Shown in pieces: positions 47,159 through 55,175 of a DNA stretch of 64,000 nt. Within the stretch, counting starts at the first letter, position 1. Every line of letters starts with the position of its first letter. The notes under the pieces were generated by a model that searched no databases, was not told the DNA's origin, and worked only from the letters and a program-made list of their open reading frames with translations. A program made the translations under genes and the position numbers. Origin of the DNA: a virus; IMG/VR virus record IMGVR_UViG_3300021962_000035, positions 57,824 through 121,823 of that record; one strand, 5' to 3'.

Positions 47159-47434
47159 ATGATAAATATGACTGAATTATCAAAAAAAGAAAAAGAAGAG
47201 GTTTTAAATCTCTCTCAAGAGTTTATCAGAATCCACGGTGAAATACTAACTGTAGAGGAAACGATAAAGAAAATGGAAATTAGATCTTCCGAGCTTATAG
47301 AGGAATTAGAAAACTGCAGAGAAAGAGAAAGATATTTCAGCGAAAATCTAGCCAAAAAATACGGCGAGGGAAGTTTAGATCCGACCGGGTTAAAATGGAA
47401 AAAAGAAAATATTGTATATGAAATTACCAAATAA
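47159..47434 (+). CDS. Small coiled-coil protein (91 aa)
   Basis: An acidic, helical protein with heptad-like spacing (EEVLNLSQEFIRIHGEILTVEETIKKMEIRSSELIEELENC) that suggests a coiled coil. A second ATG at 47168 is possible. Its last 17 bases overlap the membrane-anchored protein gene. No family is recognised. With its neighbour it forms a two-gene unit between fibre and virion genes, a place where lysis or virion accessory genes occur in other phages. Confidence 0.65.
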   Translation: MINMTELSKKEKEEVLNLSQEFIRIHGEILTVEETIKKMEIRSSELIEELENCRERERYFSENLAKKYGEGSLDPTGLKWKKENIVYEITK

Positions 47435-48263
47435 AGAAAAATTGTCACAGATTTCTGCTATTCTTTCCAGCAGGTTTTCTATGCTGGTTGTTATTGTTAT
47501 TCTTCTCCTCCTGTTTTTAAAACAATGCGGCGAAACCGCCCACATGGAAGCTGAAGCTAAAAGAGAACATAATAACTACTTAGCATCCTTGGATAGTGTG
47601 AGAACTATCAAAAGTGAAAATGGGCACTTGATTCAAGAGAAATCCGCTTACGAGTTAAAGGCTTCGGAACTATCTAAAAGCCAAAAAGAACTGATTCATC
47701 AATTGGGGCTGAAATCTAGCGGGAGAGGAAACACCCCAAATACAGTAATAAATGTTGTGACTGAAATTAGAGATAGCGTTAAGATTGCTTCTACGGTCGT
47801 AAAGGATCCGAACGGAGAAGAGTCAATTAATTTCTTGCACAATCCACAGATGCCAGGAAATAATAGATTGAAAATTACGGGTAAAACCCCATACACAATA
47901 AGTTTACATGTTGATCCGCTAGATTCCACCAAATATCTTGCCTCTATCTTACCAGGTCTTACATCTTTAAATCTTGAGCAAAACATAGATATTACTACCG
48001 GAATCTATAGAGATCCCAAAACTAAGAGAATGATGACCAGAGTTACTACCACTTATCCAGGTCTAACTTTTAATGATATAAATTCCTTTGACATAACTGA
48101 CAATGCGGATACTAGAAAAGCCCTTAAAGCAGCTAGAAAAGAATTTGGTTTAGGAGTTCAGTTAGGATACGGTATATCAGGATCACAATCTGGGATTTCC
48201 CCAGGTTTTTATATCGGATTTGGAGTTCATTATTCGCCTAAATTTTTACAGTTCGGAAAATAA
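47418..48263 (+). CDS. Membrane-anchored coiled-coil protein, Bacteroidota-phage type
   Basis: Start ATG at 47418 (MKLPNKEKLS) is preferred over a TTG six bases upstream. Residues about 19-36 form a transmembrane helix (MLVVIVILLLLFLKQ). A periplasmic helix rich in Glu/Lys/Ala follows, then a beta-rich domain, and a C-terminal GLGVQLGYGISGSQSGISPG strand pair that ends FGVHYSPKFLQF, like outer-membrane-contact segments. An inner-membrane anchor with a long periplasmic part recalls spanin-like proteins, but no pair is evident. Function is inferred, not shown. The gene overlaps the preceding coiled-coil gene by 17 bases. Confidence 0.65.
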   Translation: MKLPNKEKLSQISAILSSRFSMLVVIVILLLLFLKQCGETAHMEAEAKREHNNYLASLDSVRTIKSENGHLIQEKSAYELKASELSKSQKELIHQLGLKSSGRGNTPNTVINVVTEIRDSVKIASTVVKDPNGEESINFLHNPQMPGNNRLKITGKTPYTISLHVDPLDSTKYLASILPGLTSLNLEQNIDITTGIYRDPKTKRMMTRVTTTYPGLTFNDINSFDITDNADTRKALKAARKEFGLGVQLGYGISGSQSGISPGFYIGFGVHYSPKFLQFGK

Positions 48264-48274
48264 TTTAAAATTAA

Positions 48275-50524
48275 ATGTCTTACAGCACAACATCAAAATA
48301 CGTACAGCTTACTCCATATTTGCTTATGGAGTATATGTATGCTGACCAGCCTCAACCGGAGGAATATTTCGTAAATACCGGTCCTAATACCGTTGGGTAT
48401 CAGAAACTAATCAACGGTTACCAGGATGATGCTGTACAGATATTGAATCCTACAGCGGATTATGATACCACACATAACACTGTTAATAATAGCGTAGTAC
48501 AGATAGGAACTAACTCTTTTGTTACCTTAGATTCCAATTTAATTATACCATTTAATGATTATTCTGACAAGTTAACAAATACTGCTGATTTGGGAATAAC
48601 CTTCCCGTCCAACTTATTGGTTATTTATGATACTGTTAGATACCACATAAGAGCTGGTTACAACCTTTCGAATCTTGATGGTATAATACTGAAAGTTGAA
48701 TATCAAGATCAGAATCTTAATTATGTAACAGCTTCTCAAATATTGCTTAAAAGGGGAACAGAACAGGACTATGAGCTTAATCCGAATCCGGTAACTATCG
48801 GATCCAACATATACGACAAGTACTTTGAGATCAAGCTTCCTAATTTGAAGGATATGAACTACAAGTATCTTGCTGCATCTGAAGCCTTTAAACCACAGAC
48901 TTTAGCTTCATTGATAAGTCAAAGCGGGGACGGATTTGTTTCTGATGCTCCGCTAAGAATATCAGTATGGCAGGTTCAGAGCACAGTTGACTTCGAGGGA
49001 TACTCAAGATACGACTCTGCGAGGGTTGCTTTACTTTCTTTAGAGCAAGAAGATCCTTTTTCTAACATAGGTGCTACTATAAAAGAATCTAACAGGGGAC
49101 AATTCTTCGAATACTATGCTACTGATAACGAAGGATTTATCGAAGACTTTATACTCTTTCAGAACTCGATAGGAAACAGCTATTATATTAGTCACCAAAT
49201 AGAGGTTCTGGAACAGATCGGGGCTGCTATTATACAGACGTCTAGCTTTCAGTCAATTCAAACTACTGCTTACGACACACCAAACTATTACAGACCCATA
49301 GTAAGAAATGCTGCATACTCGTCTTCATTCTTTCTTAGATATACAATGTCACTGATTAATAATGTGGATCAGAGCAGAGTTATAAGGATAGCTTCTTACG
49401 CTTCTAATAATCCTGCACAATGGGGAACTAACATAACTCCGATAGCTCTATCGACTCTTCCGCAGGTACAAAAGATCTATAATAGGGTTTATTCTGCCTC
49501 TGCCATTAATCTAGGAAATAACAGCACACCTACCCCGAAGGAGATAGTTAAATACACTAACGTTTTCATTCAGCAGAACTATGTTACCGCTACTGCTAAT
49601 AATCTTACTTTCACGAATGGTAATTTGACACAGAACAACGGTACATCGAACACGACTGCTGTTGGAATAGGCAAGCTTACTATTTCTATATCACCGTTTG
49701 ATAACTACTACAAATTCAAATTCGTTTTAGCTGGACCGAACGGTATACCTACATCTATAGATTTAAGTAATAGCGGACTATTCAAATTAGCTTTCCTTGA
49801 TAATGCGGGTAATAAAAACTATGTGCCTTCTTTGCTTGATAATAATATCGCTAAGCCAGCTTTAGGTGAACTTGCTTTTAAAGTTAACGAATCACAATCT
49901 ACAAAGATACTTCAATTCACGGATAGAAGATTTTTCATAACAAATGGAAACGTAACAGTTTCTCAGGCTAATGAAACTTTGGCCCAATCTGCAGCCAGCA
50001 ATTCTTCTTCTTTGCTTAGAACTTCTACCCAAACTTTGGCAGAAACAAATACTCCAGTAGCTTCGACCTCGCCTACGAATGAGTCAACCTCTGTTTTATA
50101 TTGGGGATACTGGAAGAAGGACGGTGAAACTGAATTTGTTGTCGGCGCAACAGCAGCATCACCTATTATACCTGATGCCATGACTTCTTCGGGAACAATG
50201 CCAATCGGTCTTACTGAAACTGCTCCTAAGCCGATAGTTCAATCTATAGTGCCAGCAGCAGGTTTGGGTAGCGGGGTAATAAATGCGGGATCTCCTGACG
50301 GAACTAATCAGACTAGTCAGTTAACTGGATCAGCTCTTATAAGTGCTTTATCTGCTCAAATAGAGGGATTCGTTGCTACTGGATGGAAGGATCAAACGAT
50401 AATCACATACTTCTTAACACCAGGTAGACCTGGATATTTGCAATACCCAGGTTTAACCAAAGCTGAGTTTATAAAGGCTGCTGACGGTATACTATCAGAT
50501 GCCTCAATAGAGAAACTAAAATAA
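48275..50524 (+). CDS. Virion structural protein (749 aa)
   Basis: A beta-rich, Asn/Ser/Thr-rich protein. It lacks any recognised enzyme motif. Residues about 1-470 form a regular body; residues 560-640 are Ser/Thr/Ala-rich, probably a linker; the C-terminal ~45 residues (GWKDQTIITYFLTPGRPGYLQYPG) form a compact, possibly conserved tip. It is followed after 10 bases by the tube-like protein gene. The order large protein then small tube protein resembles sheath-tube, but the sequence does not look like a sheath to me. Confidence 0.6.
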   Translation: MSYSTTSKYVQLTPYLLMEYMYADQPQPEEYFVNTGPNTVGYQKLINGYQDDAVQILNPTADYDTTHNTVNNSVVQIGTNSFVTLDSNLIIPFNDYSDKLTNTADLGITFPSNLLVIYDTVRYHIRAGYNLSNLDGIILKVEYQDQNLNYVTASQILLKRGTEQDYELNPNPVTIGSNIYDKYFEIKLPNLKDMNYKYLAASEAFKPQTLASLISQSGDGFVSDAPLRISVWQVQSTVDFEGYSRYDSARVALLSLEQEDPFSNIGATIKESNRGQFFEYYATDNEGFIEDFILFQNSIGNSYYISHQIEVLEQIGAAIIQTSSFQSIQTTAYDTPNYYRPIVRNAAYSSSFFLRYTMSLINNVDQSRVIRIASYASNNPAQWGTNITPIALSTLPQVQKIYNRVYSASAINLGNNSTPTPKEIVKYTNVFIQQNYVTATANNLTFTNGNLTQNNGTSNTTAVGIGKLTISISPFDNYYKFKFVLAGPNGIPTSIDLSNSGLFKLAFLDNAGNKNYVPSLLDNNIAKPALGELAFKVNESQSTKILQFTDRRFFITNGNVTVSQANETLAQSAASNSSSLLRTSTQTLAETNTPVASTSPTNESTSVLYWGYWKKDGETEFVVGATAASPIIPDAMTSSGTMPIGLTETAPKPIVQSIVPAAGLGSGVINAGSPDGTNQTSQLTGSALISALSAQIEGFVATGWKDQTIITYFLTPGRPGYLQYPGLTKAEFIKAADGILSDASIEKLK

Positions 50525-50534
50525 ATAGAAGAAC

Positions 50535-51083
50535 GTGTTACTTAATCCGAAATCAAATAGCTTCTACTTCAACTTTCCTAAAGGATTCTTTTCTGACAGG
50601 GTAACACAGAAGTATGAGGAGTACATTAAAAAACAACCAATTCCATTTGATAACGTTCCTCAGTATGTGAATAGCACTATCCAATCTGTCGGATTTCCTG
50701 GACTGGCAATAGATTCAGTAGAGCAGGTTAGAAATTTGGGTAAAAAGATAGCTTATAAGAGCTCTACCCCTATACAGGATCTTTTCTCGAAGGATTTCAC
50801 CATGAACTTTAAAATGGCTGACGGCTTTATAAACTATTTTATAATGCTCGATACCGTTTTGGATTTTTTGAATTTTGCAAATGATCAGATCTTTATCCAG
50901 GCGCTTCCATTGAGAATAATGGACAATGAGGGTAACATAATTATGTCGGTGACTTTCCAGGAGGTTCTTTTCACGTCATTTTCTGAATTAGAACTTAATT
51001 ACACCAACAATAATCCAGGATACAGCTCATTTAGTTTGGGCTTCAAATGTAACTACATAGATATAGTTCTCGAAGCTAAGTGA
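50535..51083 (+). CDS. Putative tail tube-like protein (182 aa, GTG start)
   Basis: The size fits T4 gp19-type tail tube proteins. The middle (FPGLAIDSVEQV, then KDFTMNFKMADGFINYFIMLDT) and the C-terminal strands (ELNYTNNNPGYSSFSLGFKCNYIDI) follow the tube pattern of a beta-barrel with a conserved helix. The start is GTG at 50535, the only reasonable start with the full N-terminus. A gp54-like tube-initiator is the alternative. The gene precedes the promoter at 51084. Confidence 0.55.
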   Translation: MLLNPKSNSFYFNFPKGFFSDRVTQKYEEYIKKQPIPFDNVPQYVNSTIQSVGFPGLAIDSVEQVRNLGKKIAYKSSTPIQDLFSKDFTMNFKMADGFINYFIMLDTVLDFLNFANDQIFIQALPLRIMDNEGNIIMSVTFQEVLFTSFSELELNYTNNNPGYSSFSLGFKCNYIDIVLEAK

Positions 51084-51091
51084 GATATATA
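51084..51091 (+). promoter_or_regulatory. Candidate late-type promoter element (GATATATA)
   Basis: GATATATA starts one base after the previous stop codon and ends 19 bp before the ATG at 51111. The spacer (ATTAAATTAAA) is shared with the element at 22853. Confidence 0.6.
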
Positions 51092-51110
51092 ATTAAATTA
51101 AACACTAAAG

Positions 51111-51347
51111 ATGAAAAAGTTTTCAGAAGTAAAAGAACTAAACGAGATGAAGTACGGTCAGCCACTAGGTGGTGAAAAAGACCAAATGAAAAATCTTTTG
51201 GTAGCAGCTGCAGGTAACGACCAAAGAGTATTAAATGACTTGGTAAACTGTCTAACTGATGCACAAATGAAATCTTGTTTCGAAAAGCTTTCTAAAGTTT
51301 ATGGATATACAGGTTCTGTTGGTCAGATAGTTCACCCTGCAGTTTAA
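51111..51347 (+). CDS. Small protein with capsid-targeting-like N-terminus (78 aa)
   Basis: The N-terminus MKKFSEVKELNE then MKYG fits the shared pattern F-x-x-V with L-x-E. If cut after LNE by a gp21-like protease, a 66-residue mature protein would remain. That rest is helical (DQMKNLLVAAAGNDQRVLNDL) with a Cys near residue 54. No family is recognised. It has its own candidate promoter, which suggests high late expression, as expected for an abundant internal head protein. Confidence 0.7.
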   Translation: MKKFSEVKELNEMKYGQPLGGEKDQMKNLLVAAAGNDQRVLNDLVNCLTDAQMKSCFEKLSKVYGYTGSVGQIVHPAV

Positions 51348-51364
51348 TCCATAAAAATATTTGC

Positions 51365-52072
51365 ATGAATTTAGTAGGAATAGATTTTTCTATCAACTCC
51401 CCCGCATTTTGCTGTTTTAAAGATGGGAAGTACACTTGGGGATCTTTAACTAGGTCCGATAGGAGTCCCGAGTCCCTTAGAAAGAACTCTAAGAAGCCCT
51501 TTTCAGTTTTAGATACGGAAGAAGATTTCAAAATGATTTTCCTAGACAAAAAGGAGTTACCCGAGGATTATACCGGAAGGGAGAGAATCAAGATAGTTTA
51601 CTTCTTGGAGATTGTGGATTCTTTATGGAGTAGCATAGAAAATATTATGGGAGATTCCGAATTTCATGTTGCTATGGAGGGTTTAAGCTTCTCCTCTAAT
51701 GGTAATGCACTTATAGATATTTCCATGGCTACTGCATTGCTAAGAAAAAAGATAATTGATAGGGTTGGTGCGGATAGGTTTCATGTTTTCTCCCCGACCT
51801 CTATTAAAAAGTTTGCCTTAAAGGGAAACGCCAAAAAAGACGAATTGTATAATTCCCTATGTTCTTACAAAGGGGACGAAACAAATTTAGCAAACTTTGC
51901 TAATATATTAGAAGCTAACCAAACTGAGTGGATAACACCAGCTAAAGTGGTTAACAAACCGATTGATGATATTGTGGACGCAACTTGGATAACATTGTAC
52001 TTAAAGAAAGAATTAAAGGAAATTTATGGAATTAAAGGAAATTTTGAACCAGAACTCACAGAAAGCCTCTAG
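51365..52072 (+). CDS. RuvC-like Holliday junction resolvase
   Basis: RNase H-fold resolvases cut four-way DNA junctions, needed for processing branched replicative DNA. Four acidic positions are visible: D7 in LVGIDFS, E105 in AMEGLSF, D159 in KKDELY, and D201/D202/D205 in DDIVDA, the order expected for the RuvC catalytic tetrad. The FSPTSIKKFALKGNAKKDEL segment is typical of this family before the last acidic cluster. At 235 residues it is of family length with an insert at 30-80. T4 uses endonuclease VII for this step, so this phage appears to use a RuvC-type enzyme. It heads the replication genes. Confidence 0.85.
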   Translation: MNLVGIDFSINSPAFCCFKDGKYTWGSLTRSDRSPESLRKNSKKPFSVLDTEEDFKMIFLDKKELPEDYTGRERIKIVYFLEIVDSLWSSIENIMGDSEFHVAMEGLSFSSNGNALIDISMATALLRKKIIDRVGADRFHVFSPTSIKKFALKGNAKKDELYNSLCSYKGDETNLANFANILEANQTEWITPAKVVNKPIDDIVDATWITLYLKKELKEIYGIKGNFEPELTESL

Positions 52073-52292
52073 TAAACTAAACTACATCACTGGACCTTCA
52101 GGTCACTCAAACGAGGCATTTCCCGCACCATTCAATTTATTGTATGCTATTCTAAAGATAGCTAATCGTAAGAGCCATTTAGGAGCTCGCTACGAGACTA
52201 TATCCCTTTCTTTAATGAAAACATCTAATGTGGATTATCATGTCCGCACACATCACCTATTGAGCAAGAATACACATCAAACCAAGATATAA
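52026..52292 (+). CDS. Questionable small ORF (88 aa)
   Basis: A frame starting inside the resolvase 3' end (47-base overlap) and continuing to 52292. The part after residue 17 is His/Ser/Asn-rich with arginine codons CGT and CGC, uncommon in this AGA-biased genome. No motif is seen. It fills an otherwise unannotated 316-base stretch (52073-52388). I see no tRNA-like fold there, and no other frame is better. It may be real, horizontally acquired, or a chance frame. Confidence 0.35.
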   Translation: MELKEILNQNSQKASSKLNYITGPSGHSNEAFPAPFNLLYAILKIANRKSHLGARYETISLSLMKTSNVDYHVRTHHLLSKNTHQTKI

Positions 52293-52388
52293 GTAGAAAA
52301 AAAAGACAATTTTATGGGAAAATAAAAAAAATCAAGAGAAACAAAAAGAAAACACAAAGTAAAACTAAAAATTAAAATTTAAAAAATC
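52293..52388 (+). promoter_or_regulatory. A-rich leader of the gp32-like gene
   Basis: The 96 bases before the ATG at 52389 are very A-rich and nearly free of G/C. Long A-rich leaders are favoured for translation in Bacteroidota, where Shine-Dalgarno pairing is rare. No clear promoter octamer is seen. A strongly expressed gene such as an ssDNA-binding protein fits this. Confidence 0.5.
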
Positions 52389-53360
52389 ATGAGTAATTTA
52401 GACATCTTCAATCTCGACGCAGAGGCGTTCGTAACCCCAACCGCTAAACAAGGAGCAGGAAAAGACCTTGAATTTTACAAACCTTATCCAGAGGACGGTA
52501 AAGACGGAGTTTACAAATCTTTAATCAGATTCGTACCAAACCCAGCTAATCCAGCAAAATCTAAAATCCACAAGTACTACGTTTACTTAAACGATCCAGT
52601 TAGTGGAAACGCATTTTCTGCAGATTGTCCTTCAACAGTAGGTAAAAGATCTATTCTTAAAGACCTATTCTGGAAATTGAAAAATTCGCATTCAGCTGCT
52701 GATCAAGAATTAGCTAAGAAATTCTCAAGAAAAGAGGATTACTATTCATTAGTTCAAATCGTACAAGACAAGAACAAACCTGAATTAGAAGGTAAAGTAA
52801 TGATCTTCAAATTCGGCAAAAAATTGAACGACATGATCGAGGCCCAGCTTCAACCAGAATACGGAGATCCTTGCAATCCTTTCGATCTTTTCGAAGGTAG
52901 AGAATTTGCGGTAAGCGTTAGAAAGGTCGGAGAATGGAACAACTACGATCTTTGTTCTTTCATCGGAGAGAAAACCCCAATCAAAGTTGCAGGTAAGCCA
53001 ATGAAGAAAACCCAAGAGGATATGAACACTATCTTGGAATACTTAAACGAAGGACCTAAAAATCTAACAAGCTTTGATTACAAAGATTGGGATGACGAAA
53101 TGACTGACAAAGTTATGAGTGTTATTAAGAACACAGTTCCAGAGGCACGTATCATCAATGAAATCGTTGGAGGAGTTAGTTCAGCACCTGTAAAGAGTGC
53201 ACCATCTACTTCTTCTAATGACATCTACGCTGAAGCAAGCCAAACTAAAGTTGGAAATTCAGTTAAAAGAGAAGAGCCAGTTCAGGAAGAAGCTCCTGTT
53301 AGATCTAGCAGCAGCTCATCTTCTTCATCTTCATTAGAGGATCTTTACAACGACCTTTAA
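52389..53360 (+). CDS. 32: gp32-like single-stranded DNA-binding protein
   Basis: gp32 coats ssDNA and organises replication and recombination. The protein has an N-terminal arm (SNLDIFNLDAEAF), an OB-type core with KSLIRFVPNPANPAKSKIHKYYVYLNDPVSG and RSILKDLFWKLKNS, and a C-terminal Ser-rich linker ending in an acidic EDLYNDL tail, as in gp32. T4 gp32 binds zinc through His64, Cys77, Cys87 and Cys90. Here only one Cys (in ADCPS) is near the equivalent region and no CxxC pair exists, so zinc is probably absent. Placed between a resolvase and primase, it fits a T4-like replication set. A terminator follows. Confidence 0.88.
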   Translation: MSNLDIFNLDAEAFVTPTAKQGAGKDLEFYKPYPEDGKDGVYKSLIRFVPNPANPAKSKIHKYYVYLNDPVSGNAFSADCPSTVGKRSILKDLFWKLKNSHSAADQELAKKFSRKEDYYSLVQIVQDKNKPELEGKVMIFKFGKKLNDMIEAQLQPEYGDPCNPFDLFEGREFAVSVRKVGEWNNYDLCSFIGEKTPIKVAGKPMKKTQEDMNTILEYLNEGPKNLTSFDYKDWDDEMTDKVMSVIKNTVPEARIINEIVGGVSSAPVKSAPSTSSNDIYAEASQTKVGNSVKREEPVQEEAPVRSSSSSSSSSSLEDLYNDL

Positions 53361-53373
53361 TAGATAATTTAAC

Positions 53374-53405
53374 CGGGGACGGCTTTATGGCTGTCCCCTT
53401 TTTTT
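53374..53405 (+). terminator. Rho-independent terminator after gp32-like gene
   Basis: GGGGACGG (53375-53382) pairs with CTGTCCCC (53391-53398), one pair being G-U, followed by a T-run to 53405. It lies between the gp32 stop and the primase start at 53411. This shows that a frame beginning at 53387 is inside the terminator and not the true primase start. Confidence 0.88.
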
Positions 53406-53410
53406 ATCCC

Positions 53411-54475
53411 ATGCAATTAGAAAAAATCGAGGACCTAATAGGTGTAATTCTCAATAGGGAATTTCAAGGCAATCCTGCTAAACAAATAGTTTATAAGTCA
53501 GGAAATCGCCTTAATTTCTCGTGTCCTTATTGCGGGGATTCTCATGACGCCAAGAAAAAGAGGGGTAATTTTTATCTGGATACTTTAGCTTACAAATGTT
53601 ATAATGGAGGATGTGGAATATTCAAAGATTCTGTAACTTTCTTAAAAGATTTCGGTCTTTATAATAAACTAACAGGAAGCGAGAAGGAAGAGATAAAAAA
53701 TATCATAGAGGAGAACAGAGGAAAAAGAAGAACGGTTTATGGCAAAGTTGACATAAGCTACTTCTTTGAGAATGACATCTCAGAAATATTAATAAAGAGA
53801 TCCGACTTTATGAACGCTCTTGGGTTACAGGAGGTCTGGGGATCTAAGATACAAAGATATGTTCAGAGAAGGAATCAGAGAATAGATTCTAGATTTGCCT
53901 GGGATGCTAAAAAAGAAAGACTATTTCTATTCAATCTAACTCCAGATGAAAAGATAATAGGTCTCCAGGTCAGAAACATGAATTCTATAAAGGGCTCTTC
54001 CAAATATCTAACTTACAAATTAAGCGGGATATATGAAAAGCTATTGAATATTAAGGATGCCGAACTTCTGGATAAAGCCAGAGCTATAGATCCTATTTCG
54101 CATGTTTTTGGTATAGGATTCTTAGATTTCGGTCAATCTATAACCATTTTCGAGGGACCAATGGATTCTTGGATGTGGACAAACTCGGTTGGTCTATGTT
54201 CTCTTGAAAACAAATTCCCATTCGAGATAGATGATGTTAGATATTGGTATGACTGGGATAAAGCAGGAATAGAAAAATCTGTCGATTTATTGGCTAAAGG
54301 TTTTACTGTTTTCAACTGGGGAAAATTCTTAGAAGAAAACGATATAACAAAGAACAGAAAATGGGATCTTAATGATCTCGTGGTTCATCTCAGAACCACA
54401 GGAAAGAAAATTAGGAGATTTGATAACTACTTTACAAACGAAGCACTTGACCTTAGATATTTTATTGATAAATGA
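53411..54475 (+). CDS. gp61-like DNA primase (zinc-finger and TOPRIM)
   Basis: Primases make short RNA primers for the lagging strand. I place the start at ATG 53411 (MQLEKIEDL), since a longer frame would begin within the terminator. The CHC2-type zinc finger is CPYC at 38-41, then C63 and C68. The TOPRIM core shows E248-G-P-M-D252 and Y-D281-W-D283-K, the metal-binding acidic residues. At 354 residues it fits phage primases of the T4 gp61 type. No helicase domain is attached. Its last 11 bases overlap the next gene. Confidence 0.9.
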   Translation: MQLEKIEDLIGVILNREFQGNPAKQIVYKSGNRLNFSCPYCGDSHDAKKKRGNFYLDTLAYKCYNGGCGIFKDSVTFLKDFGLYNKLTGSEKEEIKNIIEENRGKRRTVYGKVDISYFFENDISEILIKRSDFMNALGLQEVWGSKIQRYVQRRNQRIDSRFAWDAKKERLFLFNLTPDEKIIGLQVRNMNSIKGSSKYLTYKLSGIYEKLLNIKDAELLDKARAIDPISHVFGIGFLDFGQSITIFEGPMDSWMWTNSVGLCSLENKFPFEIDDVRYWYDWDKAGIEKSVDLLAKGFTVFNWGKFLEENDITKNRKWDLNDLVVHLRTTGKKIRRFDNYFTNEALDLRYFIDK

Positions 54476-54719
54476 TCCTAGCTCAGGAACCGATAAAACC
54501 GGTGAATGGGAAAAACAGTGCGATGAGAGAAGTACTCCCCGCATAAAGTTTCCTCTTAAGCTTAAAGACGATTCTCTTGGACAGCTCAGTACAGAATTTC
54601 CTGAACCTGTTGTAGAGGAACCAAAAAAGAAAGTGGTGGATAAAACCAAAGATTCGGTTAAAGTTGTTTCTTTAACCAATAACAGAAAGAAAGATAAAAA
54701 TAAAAATAAACTATTTTAG
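54465..54719 (+). CDS. Hypothetical protein (84 aa, TTG start proposed)
   Basis: An ATG-started frame begins at 54372, deep inside the primase gene. A TTG at 54465 gives an 11-base overlap like those at 577, 2457 and 13689, and a more sensible N-terminus (MINDPSSGTDKTGEWEKQ if TTG starts). The protein is charged, with Pro/Glu/Lys-rich VVEEPKKKVVDKTKD and a Lys/Asn C-terminus, suggesting a disordered, nucleic-acid-associated protein. It precedes UvsY directly. No family is recognised. Confidence 0.55.
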   Translation: MINDPSSGTDKTGEWEKQCDERSTPRIKFPLKLKDDSLGQLSTEFPEPVVEEPKKKVVDKTKDSVKVVSLTNNRKKDKNKNKLF

Positions 54720-55163
54720 ATGTCAGGCGAAAAAACAGACTTCGGTAAGATCTTTGAAAACGAAAGATCAGAATGGAAAGAAACAATACAGGTAATAGCT
54801 ATCCAAATGAAGGATATAAAAACCCTTGCAAAAGCCCAGGTTGATCTTTTCAGCCAACGCCAGGTGCTACTTGAATACAGCTATAAATTGGCAGCGATTG
54901 TTTCCAAATTAAATTCTAAATCGAGAGTAGAAAAATCTAAGAAGCTAAAGGATTATTCAGAAAGAAGCGATGTTAGATATGGTGCTAACGAGAAGACAGT
55001 ATTAATAGACGGAGATTTAACCGAGATAGCAGAAAAAATAGAGCTTGTGGAAAGCCACAGAAAATTCATAGATCAAACCATACAAACGGTTGATCATATG
55101 TTATATGGGATCAAATCGAGAATAGCCTTAGAAGACTATTTAAGGGGGTCCACTGTAAAATAA
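54720..55163 (+). CDS. uvsY: UvsY-like recombination mediator
   Basis: T4 UvsY helps load UvsX recombinase on gp32-coated DNA. The 147-residue helical protein fits its size. A key C-terminal stretch (EKTVLIDGDL, then QTVDHMLYGIKSRIALEDYLRG) aligns by eye with T4 UvsY (KTVLAADKDV and AIKSRSFAIKHIQDMRAFEAG). The basic helix KSKKLKDY precedes it. The neighbours strengthen the call: the UvsW gene follows, as in T4, and gp32-like and primase genes precede. It starts directly after the previous stop. Confidence 0.72.
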   Translation: MSGEKTDFGKIFENERSEWKETIQVIAIQMKDIKTLAKAQVDLFSQRQVLLEYSYKLAAIVSKLNSKSRVEKSKKLKDYSERSDVRYGANEKTVLIDGDLTEIAEKIELVESHRKFIDQTIQTVDHMLYGIKSRIALEDYLRGSTVK

Positions 55164-55171
55164 GATATATA
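55164..55171 (+). promoter_or_regulatory. GATATATA octamer directly before the UvsW-like gene
   Basis: GATATATA ends only four bases before the ATG at 55176. This is too close for a leader, so it may give leaderless transcripts, act for a downstream start, or be coincidental. Weaker than the other copies. Confidence 0.3.
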
Positions 55172-55175
55172 CAGA

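Noticed and set aside
48275-50524. Tail sheath identity for the 749-residue protein
   Set aside because: The position before a tube-like gene fits, but I see no sheath-type sequence pattern; left as virion protein.
52073-52388. Possible tRNA or CRISPR in the gap before gp32
   Set aside because: No cloverleaf-like arms, T-arm sequence or regular repeats were seen.
53387-53410. Upstream extension of the primase with ATG at 53387
   Set aside because: It lies inside the terminator hairpin and T-run; the ATG at 53411 is preferred.
54372-54464. Long N-terminal extension of the small gene before uvsY
   Set aside because: It lies wholly within the primase gene and looks like a shifted-frame reading; the TTG at 54465 fits the recurrent 11-base overlap.
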